A DNA stretch of 5,151 bases, from contig NYVC01000095.1 of the NCBI GenBank assembly GCA_002684375.1, forward strand, positions 41,085-46,235, written 5' to 3'. The notes under the pieces are model-generated. The model made no database searches. It saw only the letters and a list, made by a program, of their open reading frames with translations, and was not told the DNA's origin. The stretch's first letter is position 1. Each line of letters begins with the position of its first letter. Shown one piece after another: positions 1 to 4,949 of the stretch. The position numbers and the translations under genes are program-made. Origin of the DNA: Marinovum sp. (GTDB lineage: Bacteria; Pseudomonadota; Alphaproteobacteria; Rhodobacterales; Rhodobacteraceae).

Positions 1-285
1 CCCACCCTCTGAGGCGCGCCGGAGCAGTTCACCACAAATCGAGCCTGCATTATCCGCGTCGCCATATTTGGTATAACAAACCTGCCAGCCTTCAGATCGC
101 AAAAGGGCGGCAAATTTACGCATCGCGGCAAATATCAAAGCAATCTTTTTTGGATGGTGACGCACATATGTCGCCTCATCGCGGACCTCAGCCATAACGA
201 CGACATCACGGCTTTTGTCGCCCGCAGCAAGCGCTGACAATGCGCCGCTTAGCTGGTCCCCCAATACCAAAAGGAGACGGCTCAC
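1..285 (-). CDS. DPRP-type photolyase/cryptochrome (FeS-BCP/PhrB-like), N-terminal part only
   Basis: Reading leftwards from a GTG at 285-283 gives 95 codons that stay open to the window edge. The protein begins MSRLLLVLGDQLS, then has DVVVMAEVRDEATYVRHHPKK, IALIFAAMRKFA, LRSEGWQVCYTKYGDADNAGS. This is the N-terminal antenna-binding domain of the deoxyribodipyrimidine photolyase-related family (bacterial 6-4 photolyase PhrB and Rhodobacter CryB type), flavoproteins that repair UV photoproducts or sense blue light. The family's four Fe-S cysteines and FAD pocket lie in the missing C-terminal part, so repair and signalling roles cannot be separated here. The GTG start is supported by a GAGGTGG ribosome site a few bases upstream and by a 4-nt GTGA overlap with the stop of the SDR gene, which implies co-transcription and coupled translation. 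Family assignment is firm; exact function is inferred. Confidence 0.88.
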   Translation of the reverse strand, partial: MSRLLLVLGDQLSGALSALAAGDKSRDVVVMAEVRDEATYVRHHPKKIALIFAAMRKFAALLRSEGWQVCYTKYGDADNAGSICGELLRRASEGG

Positions 286-947
286 CAAGCCACCTCAGCG
301 CCGGCCCAATCAAAAAAACCCCCGGTTTGTTCGACGGTCAATCCGGAAATTACCGACAGTAAATTTTCCGCGGCATCCTTTGGGGAAACAGTTGGGTGGC
401 GCCCAACATATTTGCGGGTAAATTCAGTTTGTACCGTGCCGGGGTGCAGGGCAGCGCAGATCATTTGCGGGTGGGTGCGTGCCAGCTCAATCGCTGCAGA
501 ATGCAGCATTTGGTTCAGCGCAGCTTTGGCCGTGCGGTACGCATACCACCCGCCAAGACGGTTATCCCCGATCGAGCCAACGCGCGCCGACAACGCGACA
601 AAAACCCCACGCCGATCCCGCGGCATCAGGCGACGGGCATGTTTCAAAACCAGAGACGGCCCAATGCAATTAACTGCAAACTGCGCCATCATCGAAGACG
701 CCGAGATCTGAGCGATGGTTTTCTCTGGCCGTGCACCGTCCACCTCGAGCGCTCCGGTGGTGACGAAAATCAGATCATATGTTGCATCCAACGTGGCGAG
801 GCAGCGTTCTACCGAAGCCTCGTCGGTGATCTGCAGGCCATGTCCGCGTCGCGACAACCCTGTCACGTCAACGCCCTGCCGCGCCAACGCTGCATGAATG
901 GCGGATCCAATGCCGCCACTCGATCCGATGATCAGTGCTTTTTCCAT
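282..947 (-). CDS. SDR family oxidoreductase, C-factor (CsgA)/sniffer-like
   Basis: A 221-residue short-chain dehydrogenase/reductase with a Rossmann fold that binds NAD(P)H. Visible motifs are the cofactor loop GSSGGIG (residues 8-14), TTGAL near 63-67 in place of the usual NNAG, N93 of the active-site tetrad, LSARVGSI (119-126), the catalytic Y137xxxK141 in WYAYRTAKAALN, and HPGTVQTEF after the active site. The position aligned with the classical catalytic Ser reads Ala121, with S120 and S125 beside it; I recall SARVGSI as common in this C-factor-like subfamily, so it need not mean loss of activity. The ATG at 947 is preferred over an upstream in-frame ATG at 992 because the dinucleotide loop then lies at the normal distance from the N-terminus and GGCGGGA precedes it. 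The substrate is unknown. The gene overlaps the photolyase start by 4 nt and is likely in one operon with it. Confidence 0.9.
   Translation of the reverse strand: MEKALIIGSSGGIGSAIHAALARQGVDVTGLSRRGHGLQITDEASVERCLATLDATYDLIFVTTGALEVDGARPEKTIAQISASSMMAQFAVNCIGPSLVLKHARRLMPRDRRGVFVALSARVGSIGDNRLGGWYAYRTAKAALNQMLHSAAIELARTHPQMICAALHPGTVQTEFTRKYVGRHPTVSPKDAAENLLSVISGLTVEQTGGFFDWAGAEVAW
290..296 (-). promoter_or_regulatory. Ribosome binding site of the photolyase gene
   Basis: Minus-strand GAGGTGG lies inside the last codons of the SDR gene, four bases before the GTG start of the photolyase gene. It is close to a perfect anti-SD match and decides the choice of GTG over any other start. Its placement means ribosomes finishing the SDR gene sit next to it. 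Confidence 0.65.
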
Positions 948-1099
948 TCCCGCCAGATAGTGTAAGGTGCAGCAAAGGCAACCCCTTCGCAACGATAGCC
1001 AAATTTATTTGCCAGCCAAGCCCACTGGGGTGCAAACTGACAAAAATCAATGCCAATTACACAGGTAAGCCAGTGCAGTGTAAAATAGCGCCTTTTCAT
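932..1099 (-). CDS. Small Trp-rich hypothetical protein upstream of SDR
   Basis: An open frame of 55 codons, starting MKRRYFTLHWLTC and ending PYTIWREWKKH. It could begin ten codons earlier at 1129. It has five Trp, many aromatic residues, a basic start and a basic end, and reads like a genuine protein rather than a shadow: the middle runs WAWLANKFGYRCEGVAFAAP. I do not recognise a named domain, and I see no clear ribosome binding site before either start, which is the main weakness. Its stop lies 16 nt inside the SDR gene on the same strand, the arrangement expected for a coupled upstream gene. The composition has no clear signal peptide or long membrane helix, although LTCVIGIDF is mildly hydrophobic. 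Its start lies 28 nt from the divergent leuA leader ORF, so promoters for the two directions would overlap. It may instead be a chance ORF. Confidence 0.48.
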   Translation of the reverse strand: MKRRYFTLHWLTCVIGIDFCQFAPQWAWLANKFGYRCEGVAFAAPYTIWREWKKH

Positions 1100-1120
1100 T
1101 TGGAGCGCGATATGTATAGT
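1093..1120 (+). promoter_or_regulatory. Candidate promoter for the leuA leader transcript
   Basis: TTTTCA (1093-1098, four of six matches to TTGACA) and TATAGT (1115-1120, five of six matches to TATAAT) are separated by 16 bp. A start seven bases after the -10 would fall on A1128, the first base of the leader ORF, giving a leaderless leader mRNA. An alternative -10 is TAAAAT at 1081-1086, with ATTACA at 1056-1061 as a poorly spaced -35 (19 bp). Judged by eye only. Confidence 0.4.
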
Positions 1121-1127
1121 CATGGTC

Positions 1128-1214
1128 ATGAAAATTCAGGGTTATATCATCGATACCTCCGACCGCGACGATAGCAGGTCACTGGACACCCTACGTCTCC
1201 TATCCCGCCTCTGA
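1128..1214 (+). CDS. Leucine-rich leader peptide (leuL-like attenuator ORF)
   Basis: A 28-codon ORF between the candidate promoter and leuA. The first 18 residues (MKIQGYIIDT, then SDRDDSRS) have no leucine; the last ten, LDTLRLLSRL, contain five, encoded CTG, CTA, CTC, CTA and CTC, followed at once by TGA (1212-1214). CTA is normally rare in such genomes, and I found none among the leucine codons of leuA downstream. Such clustering just ahead of a leucine biosynthesis gene is the signature of a ribosome-mediated attenuator, where scarce Leu-tRNA stalls the ribosome on these codons. An in-frame ATG at 1122 is a second possible start. Neither start has a well-placed Shine-Dalgarno sequence (the nearest GGAG, at 1102-1105, is too far), which fits a leaderless start at 1128. 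Translation is inferred; the codon cluster and following helices are directly visible. Confidence 0.72.
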   Translation: MKIQGYIIDTSDRDDSRSLDTLRLLSRL

Positions 1215-1269
1215 GCGTGCCGTTTGGGCGCGAGCGCTCAGAGGATGTACGGCACGCGCCACAGATTTT
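1208..1269 (+). promoter_or_regulatory. Leucine attenuator: mutually exclusive RNA helices
   Basis: Three GC-rich pairings compete. Helix A is CCTCTGAGCG (1208-1217) with CGCTCAGAGG (1235-1244), ten perfect pairs. Helix B is GCGTGCCGT (1215-1223) with ACGGCACGC (1249-1257), nine perfect pairs. Helix T is GGCGCG (1227-1232) with CGCGCC (1255-1260), plus two pairs beyond an A-A mismatch, followed by ACAGATTTT. The leader stop codon lies inside helix A. A ribosome that reaches the stop would mask A and B and let T form; a ribosome stalled on the earlier Leu codons would leave A or B free to form and exclude T. That matches classical transcription attenuation. The weak U tract after T leaves open a translational or Rho-linked variant. 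Helices were found by eye; no folding energy was computed. Confidence 0.68.
1227..1269 (+). terminator. Candidate conditional terminator of the leu leader
   Basis: This is the hairpin GGCGCG / CGCGCC with an inner GC/GC extension across one A-A mismatch, a 16-nt loop, and ATTTT four bases after the stem. The U tract is short and offset, so intrinsic termination may be weak. It is listed because its formation excludes both alternative helices. Confidence 0.38.
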
Positions 1270-1292
1270 GGAGACATTGAAAGAGACACACC

Positions 1293-2858
1293 ATGACAGT
1301 TACTGATACCAAAGACCGCGTCGTTATCTTCGACACCACGTTGCGCGACGGCGAACAAAGCCCCGGCGCCACGATGAGCCATACTGAAAAGCTGGAAATT
1401 GCCGAGTTGCTTGATGAGATGGGCGTCGATATCATCGAAGCCGGATTTCCCATTGCATCGGAAGGCGATTTCAAAGCCGTCAGCCACATTGGCAAACAGA
1501 CAAAAAACGCCGTTATCTGTGGGCTGGCTCGTGCGAATTTTGGTGATATTGATCGCTGTTGGGACGCCGTTCGACACGCTGAAAAACCGCGTATTCACAC
1601 GTTCATCGGCACATCCCCACTGCACCGGGCCATTCCCAATTTGGATCAGGACCAGATGGCGGAAAAAATTCACGCCACGGTCACCCACGCCCGTAACCTG
1701 TGCGATAACGTGCAATGGTCACCAATGGATGCGACCCGTACCGAAGAGGATTATCTGCGCAGGGTGGTCGAGATTGCGATCAAAGCGGGGGCAACGACGA
1801 TCAACATTCCCGACACGGTCGGCTATACGGCGCCGGTAGAGGCGGCAGAGTTGATCACCATGCTGATCAATACTGTTCCGGGCGCCGACGAGGTGGTGTT
1901 TGCCACCCATTGCCACAATGATCTGGGTATGGCGACAGCCAATGCACTGGCTGCAGTCGCCGGTGGTGCCCGTCAAATAGAGTGCACGATCAACGGCCTT
2001 GGCGAACGCGCTGGGAACACCGCACTGGAAGAAGTCGTCATGGCAATGAAAGTGCGTGGCGATATCATGCCTTTCCATACCGGTATCGACACCACCAAAA
2101 TCATGAATATTTCGCGGCGGGTTGCGGCTGTTTCAGGTTTTGCTGTGCAGTTTAATAAAGCCATCGTCGGCAAAAACGCCTTTGCGCATGAAAGCGGCAT
2201 CCATCAAGACGGCATGTTAAAAAATGCTGAAACCTTTGAAATTATGCGACCGGAAGACGTGGGGCTTTCAGCCACCAATCTGGTGATGGGCAAACATTCG
2301 GGACGTGCTGCGTTGCGCTCAAAGCTTGAAAACCTTGGATTCACACTGGCTGATAACCAACTCAAGGACGTTTTCGTGCGGTTTAAAGAGTTGGCTGACC
2401 GCAAAAAGGAAATCTACGAAGAAGATCTGATCGCCCTGATGCGCAGCGACGAGGACGCTGCCAATGACCGTCTGGTGGTGAAACGCTTGCGGGTGGTTTG
2501 TGGCACCGAGGGGCCGCAATCTGCTGAGTTGACAATGCTCATTGACGACATGGAGAAAACCGAAACGGCGACCGGCGACGGTCCCGTAGACGCGACCTTT
2601 AATGCAGTCAAAGCTCTGCACCCGCATTCTGCGAGACTGCAGCTTTACCAGGTGCATGCGGTCACCGAAGGCACCGACGCACAGGCCACGGTCTCAGTCC
2701 GAATGGAAGAAGAAGGCAATATCGCCACCGGACAATCTGCTGACACAGACACCGTCGTCGCCAGCGCCAAAGCCTATGTGAACGCATTGAACCGTTTACT
2801 GGTACGGCGCGGCCGGACTGGTGAAGACACCAAAGAAATCAATTATAAAGATCTCTGA
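1293..2858 (+). CDS. leuA: 2-isopropylmalate synthase (LeuA)
   Basis: Condenses acetyl-CoA with 2-oxoisovalerate to give 2-isopropylmalate, the committed step of leucine biosynthesis (EC 2.3.3.13), in the cytoplasm. The 521 residues match the length of the type 1 enzyme (E. coli 523). The TIM-barrel catalytic domain opens with FDTTLRDGEQSPG (13-25). The metal ligands are D19, H206 and H208 of THCHNDLG, and N242 of GERAGNTALEEV. INIPDTVGY, KNAFAHESGIHQDG and GKHSGR (333-338) are also present. The C-terminal leucine-sensing domain spans roughly 390-510 and includes GDGPVDA (428-434). No key residue is missing. The ATG at 1293 follows a GAAAGAGA stretch at good spacing, and GGAG lies further up at 1270-1273. 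Expression is probably controlled by the leucine-codon leader immediately upstream, on top of allosteric feedback by leucine. It stands alone: the next gene is convergent, with no leuB/C/D nearby. Confidence 0.97.
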   Translation: MTVTDTKDRVVIFDTTLRDGEQSPGATMSHTEKLEIAELLDEMGVDIIEAGFPIASEGDFKAVSHIGKQTKNAVICGLARANFGDIDRCWDAVRHAEKPRIHTFIGTSPLHRAIPNLDQDQMAEKIHATVTHARNLCDNVQWSPMDATRTEEDYLRRVVEIAIKAGATTINIPDTVGYTAPVEAAELITMLINTVPGADEVVFATHCHNDLGMATANALAAVAGGARQIECTINGLGERAGNTALEEVVMAMKVRGDIMPFHTGIDTTKIMNISRRVAAVSGFAVQFNKAIVGKNAFAHESGIHQDGMLKNAETFEIMRPEDVGLSATNLVMGKHSGRAALRSKLENLGFTLADNQLKDVFVRFKELADRKKEIYEEDLIALMRSDEDAANDRLVVKRLRVVCGTEGPQSAELTMLIDDMEKTETATGDGPVDATFNAVKALHPHSARLQLYQVHAVTEGTDAQATVSVRMEEEGNIATGQSADTDTVVASAKAYVNALNRLLVRRGRTGEDTKEINYKDL

Positions 2859-2866
2859 TATGGACC

Positions 2867-2890
2867 TTGGGGTCCTTAACAGGGCCCCAA
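2867..2890 (+). terminator. Hairpin after leuA, probable terminator
   Basis: TTGGGGTCC (2867-2875) pairs with GGGCCCCAA (2882-2890) across a TTAACA loop: nine pairs including one G-U, beginning eight bases after the leuA stop. A competing small hairpin GGACC/GGTCC (2862-2875) overlaps it. Only TT follows the stem, so it may be a weak intrinsic terminator or an mRNA 3'-end stabiliser rather than a textbook one. Confidence 0.5.
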
Positions 2891-3215
2891 TTACCGGGAT
2901 AAGAACAAGATTATATTCTAAAACCCGAACATCATTTGAAAAATGGCGCAAATTACCGCCGGATATTTTGGTGAATATCTCGTAGACCTTGGTTGAAAAG
3001 CCCTGACCGATGTGGTCCCTTGGGCAACCATTGTCGGTATTATGGTTGTTCGGCCCTGTCTCACATGCGCTGCAGTTCGAACGGAGACCGATACCTATAC
3101 CACCGCACCGGATATGACATATACGCAGAGGCTTCTTGTCGTAACACAACATGAGATGCAGATCATCTGACACTTAGATATCTTGGAAATGAGGCGTATT
3201 TTGCGCCCCACCCCC
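2891..3215. other. Intergenic gap without a convincing gene
   Basis: These 325 bases lie between the convergent leuA and 2-hydroxyacid dehydrogenase genes. The plus-strand frame from an ATG at 2943 runs to 3170 with a single internal TGA at 2994-2996, and no ribosome site precedes it. The peptide after that stop (KALTDVVPWATIVGIMVV) matches no family I know, so it may be a chance frame or gene debris. An inverted repeat CAACCAT (3025-3031) / ATGGTTG (3042-3048) forms a seven-pair hairpin, with GGG/CCC extending it across a bulge. GGCG (3193-3196) / CGCC (3204-3207) lies just after the end of the dehydrogenase gene but makes only a weak stem. No tRNA or mobile-element signature was seen. Confidence 0.5.
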
Positions 3216-4202
3216 CTAAAGCATTGCTGGCACGACCTGATCAGGCGGCCTGTGGCCATCGGCAAAGGTTTTTATATTTATGATCACCTTTTCGCCCATT
3301 TCGATCCGGCCCTCAACCGTGGCAGATCCCATATGTGGCAGCATCACAACGTTGTTCATTGCTTGCAATCGCGGATTTATCCGCGCGCCATGCTCATAGA
3401 CATCAAGCCCCGCACCGGCCAATTGACCGCTGCGCAGCATGCGCGTTAGAGCATTTTCATCGATCACTTCACCACGCGAGGTATTGACGATGACCGCGTC
3501 GGGCTTGATCAACTTCAAACGCCGGGCGTTCATCAGGTGAAACGTTGCCGGCGTATGCGGACAATTAATCGAGATGATATCCATCCGCGCCACCATCTGG
3601 TCAAGGCTCTCCCAATATGTTGCCTCGACTTCCTGCTCTATTTCACTGCGCAATTGACGACGATTGTGATAGTGAATTTGCATACCAAAAGCCCGAGCCC
3701 GCCGCGCCACAGCCAAACCAATGCGGCCCATTCCGAGAATACCAAGACGGCGGCCACCAAGCCGGCCGCCCATCAAGGCAGTCGGGGCCCACCCCTGCCA
3801 GTCACCGGATGCGATCAGCGCAAGGCCCTCGGGGATGCGCCGGGTCACGGCCATAATCAGCGCCATGGCCATATCTGCCGTGTCTTCCGTTACTACGCCG
3901 GGTGTATTGGCCACAAGAATGCCACGCTGTCGCGCAGTCGCCATATCGATATGATCCACCCCGGCGCCAAAATTTGCGATCAGCTTCAAACCAGGGCCTG
4001 CCTGGGCCAGAAGACCTGCATCAATTGTGTCGGTAATCGTTGGCACAAGCACATCTGCCTCGTGAACCGCAGCGACCAGATCGGCGCGAGACAGCGGTTT
4101 ATCCTCCTCGCGGAGCGTAACATCAAACAGCTCGGTCAAACGTTTTTCCACAGCTTCAGGCAGACGACGGGTCACAATCACTTTTAGTCGGTCAGAGGGC
4201 AT
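3216..4202 (-). CDS. D-isomer-specific 2-hydroxyacid dehydrogenase (glyoxylate/hydroxypyruvate reductase-like)
   Basis: A 328-residue cytoplasmic oxidoreductase that would reduce 2-oxoacids such as glyoxylate or hydroxypyruvate to D-2-hydroxyacids. The substrate-binding part includes NFGAGVDHID (77-86). The nucleotide fold has GMGRIG (157-162), followed by HYHNRR (177-182); Arg there usually goes with NADPH preference. R243 in NTSRGEVIDE is the catalytic Arg and H290 in LPHMGSAT the catalytic His. The usual catalytic Glu, found as the second E of DVYExEP in most relatives, is Gly272 here (DVYEHGAR); E270 is still present two residues earlier. Whether this is a subfamily feature cannot be settled here. 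The ATG at 4202 has GGAG nine bases upstream (complement at 4212-4215). It is convergent with leuA and divergent from the SH3 gene. Family is certain, substrate is inferred. Confidence 0.93.
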   Translation of the reverse strand: MPSDRLKVIVTRRLPEAVEKRLTELFDVTLREEDKPLSRADLVAAVHEADVLVPTITDTIDAGLLAQAGPGLKLIANFGAGVDHIDMATARQRGILVANTPGVVTEDTADMAMALIMAVTRRIPEGLALIASGDWQGWAPTALMGGRLGGRRLGILGMGRIGLAVARRARAFGMQIHYHNRRQLRSEIEQEVEATYWESLDQMVARMDIISINCPHTPATFHLMNARRLKLIKPDAVIVNTSRGEVIDENALTRMLRSGQLAGAGLDVYEHGARINPRLQAMNNVVMLPHMGSATVEGRIEMGEKVIINIKTFADGHRPPDQVVPAML

Positions 4203-4258
4203 TCTATGTTTCTCCAGACTTCCAAAACCGGCTTATTAGGTCTACACTGTCCCAGATA

Positions 4259-4288
4259 TTGGCACGGCACAAGAACCCAAAACATAAA
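4259..4288 (+). promoter_or_regulatory. Candidate promoter of the SH3-domain gene
   Basis: TTGGCA (4259-4264, five of six matches to TTGACA) and CATAAA (4283-4288, four of six matches to TATAAT) are spaced by 18 bp. A start near 4295 would leave about 22 nt before the ATG at 4317 and would exclude the longer ORF beginning at 4206. TTGGCAC also suggests a sigma-54 -24 box, but no TTGC follows at the right distance. Confidence 0.38.
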
Positions 4289-4316
4289 TGATCCACAAAG
4301 TAGCCAGGCAGAACCT

Positions 4317-4820
4317 ATGCGGAACTCTATTTTTGGTCTGATACTCACTTTGACCGCCCTCATCCTCTTGATCCCGCCGCTGCAGGCAAGCGAACGCGGG
4401 TCACAAACCAATTTACCCATCCCGCGCTTTGTGTCTTTGAAGACGGATACCGGCAATGTGCGGCGCGGCCCATCGCTGAACCACCGCATTGACTGGGTGT
4501 TCAAACGCCGCAACATGCCTTTGAAAGTCATTGACGAATATGGACACTGGCGGCGTGTGACCGACCGCGACGACGAGGGCGGCTGGGTGCATCACTCGCT
4601 GCTTTCGGGAACCCGCACCGTGATCATTCAAGACGATCTGATGCCCATTTATGCACGCGCTGATCCTTCAACCCTCGTCAACGCGCACCTGCAGGCCGGT
4701 GTAGTTGCGCGCCTGCGCAAATGCACCCGAGACTGGTGCCAAATAAGCGTGGATGGATATCGCGGGTGGGCCATTAAAACCGGACTTTGGGGCGTTGAGG
4801 CCGATGAATTGCGCGACTGA
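4317..4820 (+). CDS. Secreted protein with two bacterial SH3-like domains
   Basis: A 167-residue exported protein. It starts MRNSIFGLILTLTALILLIP, a typical signal peptide with a hydrophobic core, and cleavage is likely after PLQA (residue 24). The first SH3_4-type domain (about 38-98) has VSLKTDTGNVRRGPS, LKVIDEYGHWRRV and GGWVHHSLLSG, the standard pattern of this family. A second, more divergent SH3-like unit (about 105-160) has MPIYARADPS, LRKCTRDWCQISVDGYRGW and GLWGV. C136 and C141 in the second unit could form a disulfide in the periplasm. Such domains are thought to bind cell-wall peptides or other envelope partners; no catalytic domain is attached, so it may be a binding or scaffold protein. 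The ATG at 4317 is chosen over 4206 because the signal peptide starts there and the candidate promoter lies between the two. The divergent neighbour is the 2-hydroxyacid dehydrogenase; no functional link is evident. Confidence 0.85.
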   Translation: MRNSIFGLILTLTALILLIPPLQASERGSQTNLPIPRFVSLKTDTGNVRRGPSLNHRIDWVFKRRNMPLKVIDEYGHWRRVTDRDDEGGWVHHSLLSGTRTVIIQDDLMPIYARADPSTLVNAHLQAGVVARLRKCTRDWCQISVDGYRGWAIKTGLWGVEADELRD

Positions 4821-4854
4821 TATGTCGCACGCCGGAATGTCCCGGACCCAAACC

Positions 4855-4886
4855 TTGACAAATAACGCAGCGCTTTGCTGGATATG
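4855..4886 (+). promoter_or_regulatory. Candidate promoter of the VOC gene
   Basis: A perfect TTGACA (4855-4860), 34 bases after the SH3 gene stop. The only -10-like matches, GGATAT (4880-4885) or GATATG (4881-4886), are poor and spaced 19-20 bp away, so the assignment rests on the -35 alone. An AT-rich tract (TATATATTTTTC, 4921-4932) lies further down, just before the ribosome site. Confidence 0.32.
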
Positions 4887-4935
4887 TCTTAAAGAGATCA
4901 AGCGCGCCTCATTTTAGATCTATATATTTTTCATT

Positions 4936-4942
4936 TAAGGGA
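4936..4942 (+). promoter_or_regulatory. Ribosome binding site of the VOC gene
   Basis: TAAGGGA, seven bases before the ATG at 4950. This good Shine-Dalgarno match with ideal spacing fixes the start and shows the gene was selected for translation despite its broken frame. Confidence 0.6.
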
Positions 4943-4949
4943 CTTCCGT

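Noticed and set aside
396..965. 189-codon plus-strand ORF opposite the SDR gene
   Set aside because: It mirrors the SDR coding sequence; Arg- and Gln-rich composition is typical of a shadow frame.
1112..1174. 20-codon ORF at 1112 with a good GGAG six bases upstream
   Set aside because: It has the better ribosome site but no relation to leucine, and ends before the RNA helices; the overlapping frame from 1128 carries the Leu-codon signal. If the promoter at 1093-1120 is real, this ATG is not even transcribed.
1719..2078. Long minus-strand ORFs inside leuA (also 1200-1715 and 2319-2657)
   Set aside because: They are antisense shadows of a clearly conserved leuA reading frame, with odd His/Cys-rich products and no recognisable motif or ribosome site.
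2796..3173. 125-codon minus-strand ORF across the leuA end and the gap
   Set aside because: Its start of translation is unsupported and the sequence is Cys/His-rich without a motif; the end overlaps leuA antisense.
3537..4187. 216-codon plus-strand ORF opposite the 2-hydroxyacid dehydrogenase
   Set aside because: It is fully antisense to a conserved gene; its translation is low-complexity and family-less.
4260..4274. Possible sigma-54 promoter (TTGGCAC)
   Set aside because: The -12 element (TTGC) is absent at the required spacing, where AAGA is found instead.
4206..4316. Longer start for the SH3 protein at 4206
   Set aside because: It would place 37 polar residues before a normal signal peptide and lies upstream of the candidate promoter; the ATG at 4317 fits better.
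4895..4932. AGATC / GATCT inverted repeat followed by TATATATTTTTC as a terminator for the SH3 gene
   Set aside because: Five AT-leaning pairs around a 17-nt loop make too weak a stem to call.
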